From Narthecium ossifragum (taxonomy: Eukaryota; Streptophyta; Magnoliopsida; Dioscoreales; Nartheciaceae), in contig OY986968.1 of the NCBI GenBank assembly GCA_963920575.1, positions 9,913,485-9,977,484 on the forward strand: DNA of 64,000 nucleotides. The letters run 5' to 3'. A model generated the notes under the pieces. It was not told the DNA's origin and searched no databases. It saw only the letters and a list, made by a program, of their open reading frames with translations. Shown here one piece after another: positions 42,880 to 55,079 of this stretch; the first letter of the stretch is position 1; each line of letters starts with the position of its first letter. Both the position numbers and the translations under genes were made by a program.

Positions 42880-44190
42880 CAGTGGCGGAACCAGGGGGGG
42901 CGAGGGGGGGCGGCCGCCCCCTTGGCAACGCCGAAAACACCCCCCTCCCCCAGTCAAAGCATTGGAAGTTGGAACAGGGTTTTAGTGGAAGTGGCAGTGA
43001 GGAGCAGTTTTGTTATTGTGGATACTAGCAAAGATGACAAAAGAGTAATTGGTGGGTTTGTTGTTAGGTTTTGTCTTATTTAAGAGGGAGAGGTTAAGAT
43101 AAACTAAGGAAGAGGGTACATTTAGGATGGATGGAAGCTGGAGTATGGGACACGTGAAGTGGTTTAAGCCGAGAGAGCCGATTCGTTTGATTTTTATTCG
43201 AATTTAGGATATACATATATGAAAAAGCTGTTGCCAATCCTCATATAGATACTACCCATGATGTTGCTTCTACGTCTTAGCCGTTAATTTCTACATCTAG
43301 CTATCTATTATATAAGATCAGATGCATTCTATCATACGGTTGATGATACCCGATCCAAATTTTATTACGATATATGAGGCAATTGAGATGAAGCCATCTG
43401 AAATGGAGCAGTGGTGGGTGATGGTCACCCGAAGTTAGGAAAGAGAGAGAGAGAGGAATAGTGGGGGTTTGTGGTTATCCGTGTCATGTGACACGGTGGG
43501 TCCACCTAATATATTATAAGGTAAAGATCCAAAGTATTTCTTATTATGGGTTAATGTCATATTCCACCTTAAAAAGTTCTAAATTTCACATTTCGTGCCA
43601 TATTCTTTCATATATCATTATTCTTCGGGGTCATGTTATATGCTCATTGAGTTAATTTTATTCAAATATAAAGCGAAAATTTCGAACGGGTTTAGTTTAC
43701 CTCATAATAGGCTTCTATCACACCATCATACCAACCGTTTAGATTTGTTTGAATCTTATCCAACGGGTTTAGTTTGCATCATACTAGGCTTATTGAGTTG
43801 GCATTGGGCTTAATTACCTGTTGCGACTGCAACCGTTGAGAGAGTTTTCTCTTTGATGAAGATTAAGTCTGATTTGCGTAATAAGATGGGAGATGACTGG
43901 ATGAATGATTGCATGGTAGTATACATCAAGCGAAAAATTTTTGAAACTATTAAGAACGAAGTCATTTTGCAACGTTTTAAAAAAATGCAAAATCGTAGGA
44001 TCCAACTTCCACCTCGCAATCGCAACACATAATACGGTACATATTTTTTTTAATATTTGTATTGTTTTTATTCCTTGATGTTCAATATTATAATTTTAAG
44101 GTACTTTTTGCATTACTTAAAAGATAATTTTTTTTGATCATTTTGCTTTAGATTTCACCCTCCTTAAATCTCATCCTGGTTCCGCTACTG
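42880..44190 (+). mobile_element. hAT deletion derivative, 8-bp TSD ATAACACT
   Basis: Terminal inverted repeats are CAGTGGCGGAACCAGG on the left (42880) and, read inward from the right, CAGTAGCGGAACCAGG (44190). ATAACACT flanks both ends (42872-42879 and 44191-44198), a perfect 8-bp hAT-type duplication. The interior of 1.3 kb keeps only the C-terminal transposase fragment, so the element is non-autonomous. 42895-42950 is a G- then C-rich stretch next to the left TIR. Confidence 0.92.
43814..44032 (+). pseudogene. hAT transposase C-terminal dimerisation fragment
   Basis: 73 codons, LPVATATVERVFSLMKIKSD then LRNKMGDDWMNDCMVVYI and QRFKKMQNRRIQLPP to TAA. This is the hAT-family dimerisation motif of TTF-type zinc-finger transposases (normally ...TVERxFSxMK). 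The frame is intact but everything upstream, including the zinc finger and catalytic core, is deleted. No start codon is assigned. Confidence 0.88.
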
Positions 44191-44262
44191 ATAACACTGA
44201 ATTCTTCAGTTCTGACGTTTGTGAATGTTTCACACGCTAGCTACGAATATAGATTACATCAG

Positions 44263-44394
44263 CATTTTTACCTTGTCCACCCAAAATATGCATATAAACA
44301 GGATGTTATCTAGCACATATGCCAAATATAGAGTGTGTTCAACTTGGGTGAATGACGAGTGCAATGAGTACGGAGAATATTAATAAATAAAGAA
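44263..44394. other. Short anonymous stretch before nested TIR elements
   Basis: No feature recognised; an AT-rich spacer between the tandem repeat and the outermost terminal inverted repeat. Confidence 0.5.
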
Positions 44395-45665
44395 TTATTT
44401 ACATATTACCCACTCAAAAAAGTTCAAATTTACGCATTTTCATGTAATACAACTTTATACATAGGCATCCCCTCAAAACCTCAAAATGTTACATATTTCC
44501 TCTTCCATCCACTCCTGTCTGTTAACTTGGCCTAATTATGGTTAAAAGCCAAAACCAAAGATGGAAAATGTCTTAAACATCCTTACAAATTAGATGAAGC
44601 AACTGTGGGTGATCCTGAAGTTTTCTTCATGACTGATGATGGATCGCGAGAAAATCTGCTTATTAAATAGGGTGGAGCGTGCCAATTTGTTGCCCATGTG
44701 GAAGTGGGTCGTCGGAGGCTGGAGAGAAACTCCCTTTTTTTTATTTGAAACCCTAAGGCCAGCGATTATGTAAGCCGATGGACGGAGAATTAAGTAAACT
44801 TAGGGTATGTTTGGTTCCATCCATCATGGTGCATCAATCTCCTGTTTGGTTCGCAGGGTGCATCGCGCGATGCATCCTGAAAATCCGATCCACCGTTTGG
44901 ATCGCACGACGCATACATCATACGATGTATTTTCAGCTAATTTGGTGCATCATATGAAACGATAAAAATTTCTGTTTCATACGATGCACCCTCGCACGAG
45001 CTCTTCACTGGCGAACCCGACACTAACCCAAGGCAAACCAAACATAATATAATAAAATTTTAATATATATTCACAGCATTATATCAATAATATATATATA
45101 TATATATATACCATTGAGATTAAAATAATATAATATTTTAATATATATATATATATTAAAATTTAACTTTATTGCCTCATTATGTGAACTTTATATGAAT
45201 AATATATATATTATTGAGATTAAAATAATATAATATTTTAATATATATATTAAAATTTAAGTTTATTGCATCATTAAGTTAATTTTTAATATATATAATA
45301 TTAAAATATCATATAATATCTATTAAAATTTAACTTTATTGCATCATTATGTGAAAATTATACGAATAATATATATATATATATAGGGTAAAAATCATTT
45401 TGGTCCCCTCTAGTTTCAGGGTTTTTCATTTTAAACCTTGTGTTTTAAAATGTAACAAAACAGACCATGTAGTTACAATAATTTCACTTTAAACCCATAT
45501 TTAGTAACGGCCGTTTCTTGAAACACAGGGTTTAAAATGAAAGGGAAAATATCATTTTGGTCCCCTCTAGTTTCAGGGTTCTTCATTTTAAACCCTATGG
45601 TTACAATAATTTCATTTTAAACCCAAATTTAGTAACAGTCGTTACGGACTTAACGCCAAACAGTC

Positions 45666-45905
45666 ATCTCGTTGTCAACCTCGCCGCCAGCTCGTTCGCC
45701 GCCCCATTACAATTATAGTTGTCAAAGCAAGCATCCCATGCATGGACCAGCTGGGTGAAGAGCATGTTGACCACAGAGAGGGCCGGCGGGTACTCGAGGA
45801 TGCGCTGGAGGCGGAGCAGCGTTTTGGTTTGCGACGGAGAGAGCTGGGAAGAGCTTGGATGGGTGGCGGCGGCAATCTGTAGGAGTAGAAAGCCACCGAT
45901 GTGAA
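45666..45905 (-). pseudogene. Captured fragment resembling the N-terminus of an LRR receptor-like kinase
   Basis: On the minus strand one frame reads IGGFLLLQIAAATHPSSSQL, then SPSQTKTLLRLQRILEYPPA and LS. This is a hydrophobic leader followed by the SQTxTLLRLQxxLxYPP phrase that opens plant LRR receptor-like proteins of the At3g03770/At1g14390 type (recognised from memory of the family, not searched). It is much GC-richer than its surroundings. Beyond that it continues as VVNMLFTQLVHAWDACFDNY and stops near the TIR. There is no kinase or LRR part. It lies between the MULE-like TIR and Athila-2, which inserted on its 5' side. I infer gene capture. Confidence 0.5.
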
Positions 45906-45923
45906 GGGAGAGGTTAGAGTAAT

Positions 45924-46292
45924 TGATCGCTCACAAACGTTGTCGTTAAAACGTATGCAAAACTCAATTTAGAAATTTATAAACCTTTCTTTCAACACTA
46001 AATTAATAAGATAGAATAATGGTGAAATACAGGGTCGATCCTCAGGGAAAACTTTGACTAACAAGAAAATCAGAATTAACTCTCAACACTCTAATCCTAA
46101 AGCAAAGAAGAATTGATTTGGGGTTTTGGAAATTGATTAATTAAAACTAATTAAGAAAGCGATTAATGAAATGGAAATAGATCGATGAGAGAAAACCTAG
46201 GGATTACTCAATCCACTTTAGTTTCACTTCCCGTATTCTCTAGTTATCATCTTGTTTCTTATCTCAACATTATGGATTCATAGCTTCTTAAC
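45924..46292 (-). mobile_element. Truncated 3' LTR of Athila-2
   Basis: It matches the LTR end (GTTTGTGAGCGATCA) and ~370 bp upstream, then fuses to integrase coding sequence at about 46292. The join shares about two bases with both parents, suggesting deletion by microhomology repair. Confidence 0.88.
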
Positions 46293-49200
46293 CTTATGAG
46301 TAATAGAGTACTTTCTAAGAAGGGAAGCAAAATGTTGATTATTGAAATGAGAACCACCATCACTAATAATCGCACGAGGACACCCAAATCGAGAAAAGAT
46401 ATTACTTTGAAGAAATTTAACCACAACTTTATGATCATTCGACTTGGTTGCTATAGCTTCTACCCATTTGGACACGTAGTCAACAACTACCAGGATATAC
46501 TGAAAAACAAAGGAAGGTGGAAAGGGGCCCATGAAATCAATGTCCCAAATGTCAAAAATATCGGCAACTAAGATCGGAGTTTGAGGTATCTCATTCCTAC
46601 GAGAGATATTTCCAGTCTTTTGACATCGAATACAGGATTGACAAAAATTTGGAGCATCCTTAAAAATCGTTGGCCAATAAAATCCACTTTGTAAAACTTT
46701 TGCAGCAGTTTTCTTTCCTGAGAAATGACCACCACATGCATGTGTATGACAGAAAGTGAGAATATCATGAATTTCAGACTCGGGCACACACCTACGGATA
46801 ACTTGGTCAGAGCAGTGCTTAAATAACTCAGGGTCTTTCCATATATAATATTTGATCTGGGAAAAGAATCTGTCTTTGGCATTTTTAGTCCAAGAATCAG
46901 GAAGCTTGTTGGAAACAAGAAAATTAACTATATGGGCATACCACGGCTGTGAAAAACGAGTCACCTGAAAGAGATGCTCGTCTGGAAAGGAGGTATTAAC
47001 AAGAGTGTTATCAAGAATGTGTTCCAAAGGAATGCGGGACAAGTGATCCGCAACTACATTTTCTGAACCCTTCTTATCCCTAATCTCTAAATCAAATTCT
47101 TGTAAAAGCAAGATCCAACGAATCAGTCTTGGTTTGGCATCCTTTTTGGCTAAAAGATATCGCAGAGCAGCATGATCAGTATAGATGATGATTTTGGAAC
47201 CGAGGAGAGAGGAACGGAACTTTTCCAATGCAAAAATTTGTGCTAATAATTCCTTCTCAGTAGTCTTATAATTTAATTGAGATTCAGAGAGGGTCTTACT
47301 AGCATAATAAATCACATGTGAAATTTTATTTACTCGTTGTCCTAACACAGCTCCTATGGCAGAATCAGAGGCATCACACATTAGCTCAAAAGGTAGGGAA
47401 TAATCAGGTGAATGAACGATAGGTGCTGTAGACAGTAAATCACGAATAGTCTTGAAAGCAGTCAAACAGGCATCATTGAAGACAATGGGGACATCCTTGG
47501 CTAGTAATTCACATAAGGGTCGTGAAATTTTAGAAAAAACTTTGATGAAACGGCGGTAAAATCCAGCATGACCTAGGAAAGAGCGAATTTGCCGCACAGA
47601 AGTCGGTGGGGGTAATTTAGTAATCAACTCAACTTTAGCCCTATCGACCTCTATACCACGTTTGGAAACAATGTGCCCTAACACGATTCCTTCTTGAACC
47701 ATGGAGTGACTCTTTTCCCAACTCATAACAAGATTGGTTTCAATGCATCGATCAAGAACTTTGGAGAGATTGTCTAAACCAGATTCAAAAGAATTCTCAA
47801 ACACCGAAAAATCATCCATAAAGACTTCAAGAAATTTATCAATTATGTCAGAGAAGATTGCCGTCATACACCTTTGAAATGTCGCAGGTGCATTACAAAG
47901 ACTAAAAGGCATCCTACGATAAGCAAAAGTACCGAAAGGGCAAGTAAAAGTAGTCTTCTCCTGATCTTGAGGATCGACTACAACTTGGTTATACCCCGAA
48001 TATCCATCTAGAAAACAATAATAGCTCTGGCCGGAGAGTCTTTCTAAGATTTGATCAATGAAAGGAAGAGGGAAGTGATCTTTTCTAGTCAAAGCATTAA
48101 GTTTCCTATAATCAATACAAACACGCCATCCTGAAGTCTGGCGCATCGGGATCTGCTCTCCTTTATCATTTTCTACTACAGTTAGACCAGATTTCTTAGG
48201 TACTACTTGTGTAGGGCTAACCCACTGGCTATCCAAAATTGGATAAATAATACCGGCATCTAAAAGTTTCACCACTTCTTTCTTCACTACCTCCTTCATA
48301 TTCGGATTCAGACGGCGTTGCATTTCCCTAACAGTTTTAGACTCATCCTCTAAGTGAATTTTATGCATACAAATCGAGGGATCAATACCTTTCAAATCAG
48401 CGACGGTCCAACCTATTGCTTTCCTATGATCCTTAAGAACATTAACAAGTTGACTCTCCTGATCAGAAGATAAAGATGATGAAATGATAATGGGAAGAGT
48501 AGAGTTTAATCCAAGGAAAACATATTTTAGAGTTTTAGGTAGTGGTTTAAGTTCAAGCTCAGGTGGTGACTCCAGTGAGGTAGGAGCAGGAGTTGATGAG
48601 AGTGATGGAAGGAGTTCAAGAACCCAGGAAACATTTTCAAGCTTCGTTGTGTCTAGGTTGATTGATCGACCGTCTAACCTATCAATCGGTGTATCTGAGA
48701 TGTTTGTTTTGATGTCATCTTTCGATTGTGCAATTTCTAAATTAACATCATCATCACTGTCAGAGTCATAATCATGCAGACCACCAGATAATTTATCAAA
48801 AATCATGGCATGTGATCTATCATCAATACATTCAGTCAAAATGTCAACATTAAAGCATTCATCATCTTCAGGCTCAGGCAAGGATGCAGTCTTAAAAATA
48901 TTTAATTTAACATGCATATGTCCAAAGGAAACATCCATCACCCCAGTTCTACAATTTATGCATGCATTAGCTGTGGCCAAAAAGGGGCGTCCTAGGATAA
49001 TAGGTACAGTCTTTTTGCAGTGGATAGCCGGTTCCATGTCTAAGACAACAAAGTTCACAGGAAAGAAGAAATTATCCACCTTGACTAAAACATCTTCTAA
49101 GATACCTCTAGGTGTTTTAATTGACCTATCGGCTAATTGCAAAATCACAGGTGTTTGTTTAAGTTCTCCCATCCCAAACTCTTTATAAAGGTAATAGGGC

Positions 49201-49829
49201 ATAAGGTTCACACTGGCACCTAAATCAAGAAGGGCACTATCAATATGGCAGTCTCCTATATAACAAGGTATGGTAGGGGTACCAGGATCATTTAGTTTGG
49301 GGGGTGTATCATGTTTCAAAATTGAACTAACCTGCTCAGTGAGGAAGATCTTTTTAGACACTTTGGATTTAGCCTGGCGTTTATGGGTACACAGATCCTT
49401 AAGAAATTTGGCATAGGGCGGAATCTGTCTAATGGCATCAAGCAGTGGAATGTTGATGTTGACTTGCTTAAAAGTTTCAAGGATTTCTTCGGCAGTTTTG
49501 CGGGCTTTTATGGTTGAAGAAGGGTCCTTAAGAGCTGTTGGAAAAGGAACTTTAGGAATATATTTATCTGGATCAGGCTCTCTAGAATCAGATTTGCCAG
49601 TATCAGGTGAAAAGCAAGAATCATCTTGAGATGGATGATTGATCATCGGTTCGGTTGTTGTATCATCCAGCTGGACAGGTTCACCTATTTGGTTATATAC
49701 TGTTTTGCCACTTCTGAGGGTCACAACGGCCTTGGCACTCTCGAGGTTTTGGCTTTCTATATAGTGCTGGCCTCTTGGGTTGGTGACAGATTGACTTGGC
49801 AAATGACCTTCCTCTCTTCTGGCCATGTT
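46278..49829 (-). CDS. Athila-2 protease, RT, RNase H and truncated integrase
   Basis: A 1182-codon uninterrupted frame. Protease [14 protein letters not shown] lies near residue 205. [34 protein letters not shown] (Ser in place of the usual Gly) and FMDD at about 669. RNase [48 protein letters not shown]. Integrase: zinc site ([28 protein letters not shown]), core Asp in DIDFMGP and in ISDGGSHF. The frame ends just after SITHKV in LTR-derived residues, so the catalytic Glu and C-terminal domain are lost. Gag lies upstream in another frame, about a -1/+1 shift near 49830. Confidence 0.9.
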   Translation of the reverse strand, partial: NMARREEGHLPSQSVTNPRGQHYIESQNLESAKAVVTLRSGKTVYNQIGEPVQLDDTTTEPMINHPSQDDSCFSPDTGKSDSREPDPDKYIPKVPFPTALKDPSSTIKARKTAEEILETFKQVNINIPLLDAIRQIPPYAKFLKDLCTHKRQAKSKVSKKIFLTEQVSSILKHDTPPKLNDPGTPTIPCYIGDCHIDSALLDLGASVNLMPYYLYKEFGMGELKQTPVILQLADRSIKTPRGILEDVLVKVDNFFFPVNFVVLDMEPAIHCKKTVPIILGRPFLATANACINCRTGVMDVSFGHMHVKLNIFKTASLPEPEDDECFNVDILTECIDDRSHAMIFDKLSGGLHDYDSDSDDDVNLEIAQSKDDIKTNISDTPIDRLDGRSINLDTTKLENVSWVLELLPSLSSTPAPTSLESPPELELKPLPKTLKYVFLGLNSTLPIIISSSLSSDQESQLVNVLKDHRKAIGWTVADLKGIDPSICMHKIHLEDESKTVREMQRRLNPNMKEVVKKEVVKLLDAGIIYPILDSQWVSPTQVVPKKSGLTVVENDKGEQIPMRQTSGWRVCIDYRKLNALTRKDHFPLPFIDQILERLSGQSYYCFLDGYSGYNQVVVDPQDQEKTTFTCPFGTFAYRRMPFSLCNAPATFQRCMTAIFSDIIDKFLEVFMDDFSVFENSFESGLDNLSKVLDRCIETNLVMSWEKSHSMVQEGIVLGHIVSKRGIEVDRAKVELITKLPPPTSVRQIRSFLGHAGFYRRFIKVFSKISRPLCELLAKDVPIVFNDACLTAFKTIRDLLSTAPIVHSPDYSLPFELMCDASDSAIGAVLGQRVNKISHVIYYASKTLSESQLNYKTTEKELLAQIFALEKFRSSLLGSKIIIYTDHAALRYLLAKKDAKPRLIRWILLLQEFDLEIRDKKGSENVVADHLSRIPLEHILDNTLVNTSFPDEHLFQVTRFSQPWYAHIVNFLVSNKLPDSWTKNAKDRFFSQIKYYIWKDPELFKHCSDQVIRRCVPESEIHDILTFCHTHACGGHFSGKKTAAKVLQSGFYWPTIFKDAPNFCQSCIRCQKTGNISRRNEIPQTPILVADIFDIWDIDFMGPFPPSFVFQYILVVVDYVSKWVEAIATKSNDHKVVVKFLQSNIFSRFGCPRAIISDGGSHFNNQHFASLLRKYSITHKVKKL

Positions 49830-51223
49830 ATTAGATAGTTGCCCAACTTGTTTTCTAAATTTGAAACATATTGAATCGTTGAAGATAAGTTGTTTTTCAA
49901 TACGGAGACATCACCTTTGACAGTTGAAAGTTCCACCTTCATGGATGACATGTCCCTATTGAAATCACCTCTCATATCTAAAAGTGTACTCATGATAGAA
50001 TTTAAAGCGGGTTCAATTAATGATTCAGGAGGAGAAGGTTGAGAGGTATTCTGTGGATAATGTGAAGAGTACCCAGGGTTTGGATTTGCAGAAGGTTTAG
50101 GTGGGAACTTGAGAGTAGAAGTATTAGCTGGATTGTTTTGCCCTTGAGAGTTACTTGATTGTTGCGGCTTCCAACTAAAATTAGGGTGATTTCTCCAACC
50201 CGGATTATAGGTATTAGAATAAGGATTGTTCTGGGGCTTGGAGAAACCATAAGTTGCATTAACTTGTTCCTGAACAAAGTTAGGGAAATTGGGGGCCAGA
50301 TGACAATCGGTAATATGGTGATCAGAATTAAGGCAAAGGGCACAGATTTGAAGAGAAGTATTAGGCACTTGTTGAGCAAGAGATTGGCCTGTTTTCAACT
50401 GGTTTAAGTCTTTAGTTAGGAGGGCTACTTGTGCGGAGAGACTTTGGACTTCAAAAATTTCATGAATTTCCCGAGAATTACGAACAGTGGTAGACCGACT
50501 CCTAGAGACTGAGGCATTGTGTTGTGAATTTTCAGCAAGATTATCATACATTTCCCAAAGGGCGGTCCATGGCTTACTAAGAACAACACCCCCGCAGCAA
50601 TTTTCGACCATTGTCCTATAACGATCATTAAGACCATTATAAAATGAATGGGCTAACTGCCACTCAGGTACCTCATGATGGGGACACTCTCTAAGAAGAT
50701 CCTTAAATCTTTCCCAAGCTTCATGAAACATCTCATTTTCATTTTGCTTGAAAGAGATAATCATGGTTCGATAATTTTGAGTTTTAATGATAGGGAAATA
50801 TTTCTTAAGGAAGGCATCCTGAAGTTGGTCCCATGTTGAAATCGAATTTGGCGCTAAAGTTTGGAGCCAATGTTTAGCCTCGTCTTTCAAAGAAAAAGGG
50901 AAGAGCTTGAGTCGAAAGGCATCATCATTAAAATGCTGAAGTTTGAACATGGATAGGATTTCAAGAAAGCTAGCAATGTGTCCATAAGGGTCCTCATTCT
51001 CACGCCCATAGAAAGAAGGTAAGGATGTAATTCAGTTAGGCTTAATCTCATAATGGGTAGCATTGATGGTCGGTGGATTGATACAAGAAGCATAGGTATA
51101 AGGTCCAGGTAGGAAGTGATTCCTAATTGGGACTTCTCTAATATTGTTATCATTTCCACCCCTACCCATGTTATCATTAGGGTTAATGACATATTCCTCG
51201 TGTTCAGCCATTAAGGATTGCAA
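49757..51223 (-). pseudogene. Athila-2 gag (nearly open, one stop)
   Basis: The start ATG at about 51208-51223 leads into an N-terminal stretch to a TGA at 51032. The same frame continues to 49757. Gag-domain phrases are AFRLKLFPFSLKDEAKHWL, FLKKYFPIIKTQNYRTMI, EMFHEAWERFKDLLRECPHH and VPEWQLAHSFYNGLNDRYR. The knuckle-like ICALCLNSDHHITDCHLAP has Cys, Cys, His and Cys present. The C-terminus is Pro/Asn/Gln-rich with a heptad-like tail. It overlaps the protease-pol frame by ~70 bp in a different frame, so expression of pol would need a frameshift or this is a mutation. It preserves the central region missing in Athila-1. Confidence 0.85.
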
Positions 51224-51470
51224 GGTGCTTATAACCTCCTGGTAATTACTTAAAGATTTTTGTGCTAAGGTTCTAGCGGTTCAAAGTGTGGTCTCTATTT
51301 CTAGATCCAAAGGTTCCAACGGATTATTTAGGAATCGTCTACCTTGCATGCAAAATCACACCAAAAAGAGAAAAAGAAAACAGAATATTCGGAGGAGTGG
51401 AGAAAATCCGGAAAACAAAGATTGAAAGGAAAGAAATTTAAAACAATAACCCTAACCTGACTGCGCTCAC

Positions 51471-51710
51471 GGTCGATCTCGCGGTCGACCGTGGATGGCT
51501 CGCGGTCGACCGTGGCTTGCTCGCGGTCGACCGTGGAATTATGCAACCTTACTTGAAGACGCGGCGGTCGATCCTCGTATCGACCGTGGGAGGCTGTTTT
51601 TGTGACAGAGAGCTACGGTCGATGTCGCGGTCGACCGTGGCTATCGTAGAGGGCGACGGTCGATCCGGCGGTTGATGTCGCGGTCGACCGTCAATCGTCT
51701 TCAACGTAGA
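51471..51710. repeat. GGTCGACC palindrome array in Athila-2 leader, 21-bp period
   Basis: GGTCGACC occurs at 51483, 51504 and 51525, exactly 21 bp apart, preceded by GGTCGATC at 51471. Further GGTCGATC/GGTCGACC copies lie at 51565, 51629 and up to ~51690. The block lies between the PBS and gag. The motif is the G/A-TCGA-C/T relative of the GATCGATC arrays elsewhere. Confidence 0.92.
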
Positions 51711-51861
51711 ATCGTTCCAGCGCTGCAAAAATTCCAGAAAATTATCAGAAAAATCCTAAAAAATGTAAAATAACGTAAATAAAAATAAAAATCAAACTAC
51801 GCTCAGAAAAAAGAGTTAAGAGAAGATTAAATCGATACTCCGTTGTAAATCAAAAGATTTT

Positions 51862-51878
51862 CCCCGGCAACGGCGCCA
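51862..51878 (-). promoter_or_regulatory. Athila-2 primer-binding site (tRNA-Asp)
   Basis: TGGCGCCGTTGCCGGGG on the minus strand, a few bases after the LTR end, identical to the Athila-1 site. Confidence 0.92.
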
Positions 51879-51883
51879 AAAAT

Positions 51884-54876
51884 TCATCGCTCACAAACGT
51901 CGTCGTTAAAACGTATGCAAAACGCAATTTAGAAATTTATAAACCTTTCTTTCAACACTAAATTAATAAGATAGAATAATGGTGAAATACGGGTGATGCG
52001 GGAATTATTTCCACACATCTTCTTAAGATTGATTGTCAGATTCACGTGTTTTACATCATTCCTTGCTCTTTTATCAAGAATTTTAGGTGACTTCTGCATT
52101 TACTTAATTCTTGGGAATTTTTGGATAATTGCAGGTATTTAGATATTGAATCATTTGAACTTTGGCTGATGGGAAGAAGCAGAATTCGGGTTAGGCCTGG
52201 ATGCAATTGAAGACCTAAAGTGCAAAACGAAGCTAATTGAGCAATTCTGGACATTCTGCACAGCAGTTAGTAATTTGAACATAACTTTTTCATACAAACT
52301 CTGATTGGGATGATCCAGGATGCGTTGGAAAGCTAAGGAAGAGCGCTACAACTTTGATGTTTGGAGTTTTTGCTGATTCAGGCTGAATAAAGACAGAAAA
52401 ATTGATGAAGCCATCAGACTCGGAATTGCTGCACCTGCACTTGGGTTGGACGAGATTCATTTTGTGAAGTCCAGATTTGATTCATGAAGATCCCAGCTAG
52501 GAGCACCACATTTCCTAGTTATATTAGGAGTTTATTTGATCTTTCCTTGATTAGTGGGATTGGTATGTGGTTAATGGAAGAAAGGGTGGACACTTTAGGA
52601 AAGATGGCTGGGAGGAATAAAGAAGAGAATAGAGGAAAGAACAGGGGACGGCCAGCTAGAGGAGCGGAGAGAGAGGAACAGGGAACGGCCAGAAAAAGGA
52701 GCAGCAGAGAAAGAAGAGGAGCAGCAGAGAAAGAAGAGGACTAGCAGAGAAAGAAGAGGACGAGCTGAGAAAGAGGAGGACGACCAGAAGAAGAGGATCA
52801 GAGTTTTCATTCTATTCTCTCCATCCTAGTTCTGATTGATGATGTGTATTAATGAAATATTGGTTTTCTTTCTTTCAACCATGAATACCTAGTTTTCTTA
52901 TTCTAGGGTTTGGATGAAGTCATTAAGTTTCTGATTTGAATTGAGTTGGGTTGTTGAGAATATTCTTGTTAGTTGCAATTTGATGAAATCGTTTCTTTTT
53001 CTTGCAAGTTACTGGCCATGACTTGTATGTTTCAGATGTTGAACGAAGTAACGAAAGTTGAAGTTTAACATTAGTTCGTGGTTTCATCAAACCTTGGTAG
53101 TATATGTTAGAAATAAATATATGACAAGGTGACTTTTGTTTAAGGATTCCTAAGAGCCCAATGAATCTAAATTAATTCCTGTGATCACGAAAGTAGACAT
53201 AGAATTAATTTAGGTATTTGAGTTATACCTTGAAAGAGGATTTCACATAAAAATAGGGAATTCAGTCATGATAATTAACAAAGTTCTATTTTCAGCAACC
53301 AGATTAAAATTCATTGAAGAGATTCAATCGATGAAATCCAAATCCTAGAAACCTTTCATACTCTTCTATTTAATATTTATTTGCTTTCAGTTCAGTTTTG
53401 TCAGTGATTATATCTCGTTTGGATTGCTTCGATAATATAAGAATTTGGATACATTGGTACTTGAATCATCCTCCTTATGGAAACGATACTCTTTTTGCCC
53501 TATTCTACTTGTCACGACCCATGCACTTGTGGTAGAGTCTAGGGAACATCAACGGGGTCTATCCTCAGGGAAAACTTTGACTAACAAGAAAATCAGAATT
53601 AACTTTCAACACTCTAATCCTAAAGCAAAGAAGAATTGATTTGGGGTTTTGGAAATTGATTAATTAAAACTAATTAAGAAAGCGATTAATGAAATGGAAA
53701 TAGATCGATGAGAGAAAACCTAGGGATTACTCAATCCACTTTAGTTTCACTTCCCGTATTCTCTAGTTATCATCTTGTTTCTTATCTCGACATTATGGAT
53801 TCATAGCTTCTTAAGCTTACATGAATCCCTAAAATAATGCAATTGTTTCCCTAAGGCATAACCTATCCAAACTTAGCATAGATTGTCTTCGAACTTAATC
53901 TGAGTACAACCTATCTTCATCTAGCATAGAGTATCTCAAAGGCATCCACAAAAGCAATCATGAAAACCATCCTACGAATCTCTACCATCAAGCACAGCAA
54001 TCAAGTAGGTCTGAATATACGTCGAGGAACTCTGTTTCCTCAACTCTTTATAAAATAAAACCATATTCATAGAATCATGTCTTTGAAAAGGTGCAAGAAT
54101 CAAACTAGAAAATACAAAGAAGCTACACTAAAGCTTCATGAGATCCCTAAGTAGAGAGTTTAGCCACTCATTTTTTGGATGAGATCCATGTATGCGATGA
54201 AGAAGGTTAGGGATCCACTCCGCATCTCCGTCTTCTTCTCCACTCTGAATTTCTCTGTTTCTCTCTATGGAGGCTCTCCGTTTTCCAGCCACAAAACCCT
54301 TTTTATATCTGAATTCCCAGAATTAGGGTTTAGGGTTAAGTTAGACCTCAAGTGCAACTCGGAAATCCTGGTCCAACCCTGACAGCTTCTTCCAATCGTG
54401 ACTGCGCTCAATCAGTTCGGAATTGAGAATGAGTCTAACACAAAAGATGTAGATTTTGAAGCCTTCTGTCCTCTCCCGAAGAGGTTGCAATATTTCGACT
54501 TATCTAGAATATTTGCCGAATATTCTCCCGGGCGTCCACGGACCAGTCTTCCAGCAGCTAAATATCTTCATCTTCTTCAAAATTGCTATCACACCATCAG
54601 GAATATCTAAAAGTGTCCAACATTAAAGTTGTACGTCTTGATGTCTACTAGATGTCACCAAAATTTCAGAATATTTGGACATAAGGATAATTTCTGGTGA
54701 ATATTGTGCTAACAGTCGACAGAGCAGTGTATTTCAACATATTAACCGAATTTCTTGCATTTCTTCTCAAAGCATGATCAAACCTGAAATCAACTAACAA
54801 GCTATCAAATACAAACATTCTCGGGCTAACAAATGTAAATTAGGGGGTTTAAGTATTAACATTTAGTGACTCATCA
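51884..54876 (-). mobile_element. Athila-2 5' LTR with nested solo LTR
   Basis: It begins TGATGAGTCACTAAATG at 54876 (minus) and ends GAGCGATGA at 51884. Without the nested insert at 51994-53551 it is ~1.43 kb, the family size. TATAAAA lies on the minus strand at plus 54301-54307. The last bases differ (GATGA versus GATCA in the solo copies). Confidence 0.88.
51994..53551. mobile_element. Solo LTR of a further family nested in Athila-2 LTR, TSD ACGGG
   Basis: TGATGCGGGAATTATTTCC at 51994 to GTCTAGGGAACATCA at 53551 (1558 bp), flanked by ACGGG (51989-51993 and 53552-53556). Removing it restores the Athila-2 LTR as seen at 46020-46080. It contains a purine-rich stretch (52600-52800: GAGAAAGAAGAGGA repeats) and no coding region. 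Family and orientation are not determined. Confidence 0.9.
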
Positions 54877-54881
54877 GTAAT

Positions 54882-55079
54882 GGCCTCTTGGGTCGCCTAA
54901 AAATCCCATCTTGGGTCGCCTAAGATCTCAGCCTGTCATGAAAGATCAGAAGGTGAGGTGCCCGGGCGGTCTGGTGGTGAGAAGCCGCATGTGGCTTGAG
55001 GGAGATAAGTGAGGGAAGAGAGAGAACAAAATAAACCAGTCAATATAGGGTCAAAGCGAATTTGACGTTAAGTCTGTAA
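54882..55079. other. Internal sequence of the MULE-like element right of Athila-2
   Basis: It contains a direct repeat (TCTTGGGTCGCCTAA at 54887 and 54913) and moderately GC-rich DNA. It may be the upstream part of the captured gene fragment, but no frame is convincing. Confidence 0.4.

Larger units (their letters stand above)
42817..44262. repeat. Short tandem repeat (unit ~70 bp) hosting CRM and hAT insertions
   Basis: GACGTTTGTGAATGTTTCAC plus ~30 following bases (to TTACAT) occurs at 42825 and again at 44214. GAATTCTT(T)AG-like segments link the units and also occur at 15364 left of the CRM element. These are host tandem units now split by the CRM element and by the hAT element. Confidence 0.7.
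45924..54876 (-). mobile_element. Athila-type element (Athila-2), 3' end deleted, TSD GTAAT
   Basis: Minus order: 5' LTR (54876-51884, containing a nested solo LTR), tRNA-Asp PBS (51862-51878), gag, protease, RT, RNase H, part of integrase, then directly a 369-bp stub of the 3' LTR (46292-45924). GTAAT flanks both ends (45919-45923 and 54877-54881). The integrase C-terminus, any downstream ORFs, the polypurine tract and most of the 3' LTR are missing. Other members of this LTR family here are the solo LTRs at 25863 and 62574. Confidence 0.92.

Noticed and set aside
45061..45385. AT repeats resembling an origin or matrix attachment region
   Set aside because: TA microsatellite in the arm of a DNA transposon; no independent evidence of function.
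52595..52810. GAGAAAGAAGAGGA repeats giving frames on both strands
   Set aside because: Simple purine repeat in a solo LTR; no coding support.
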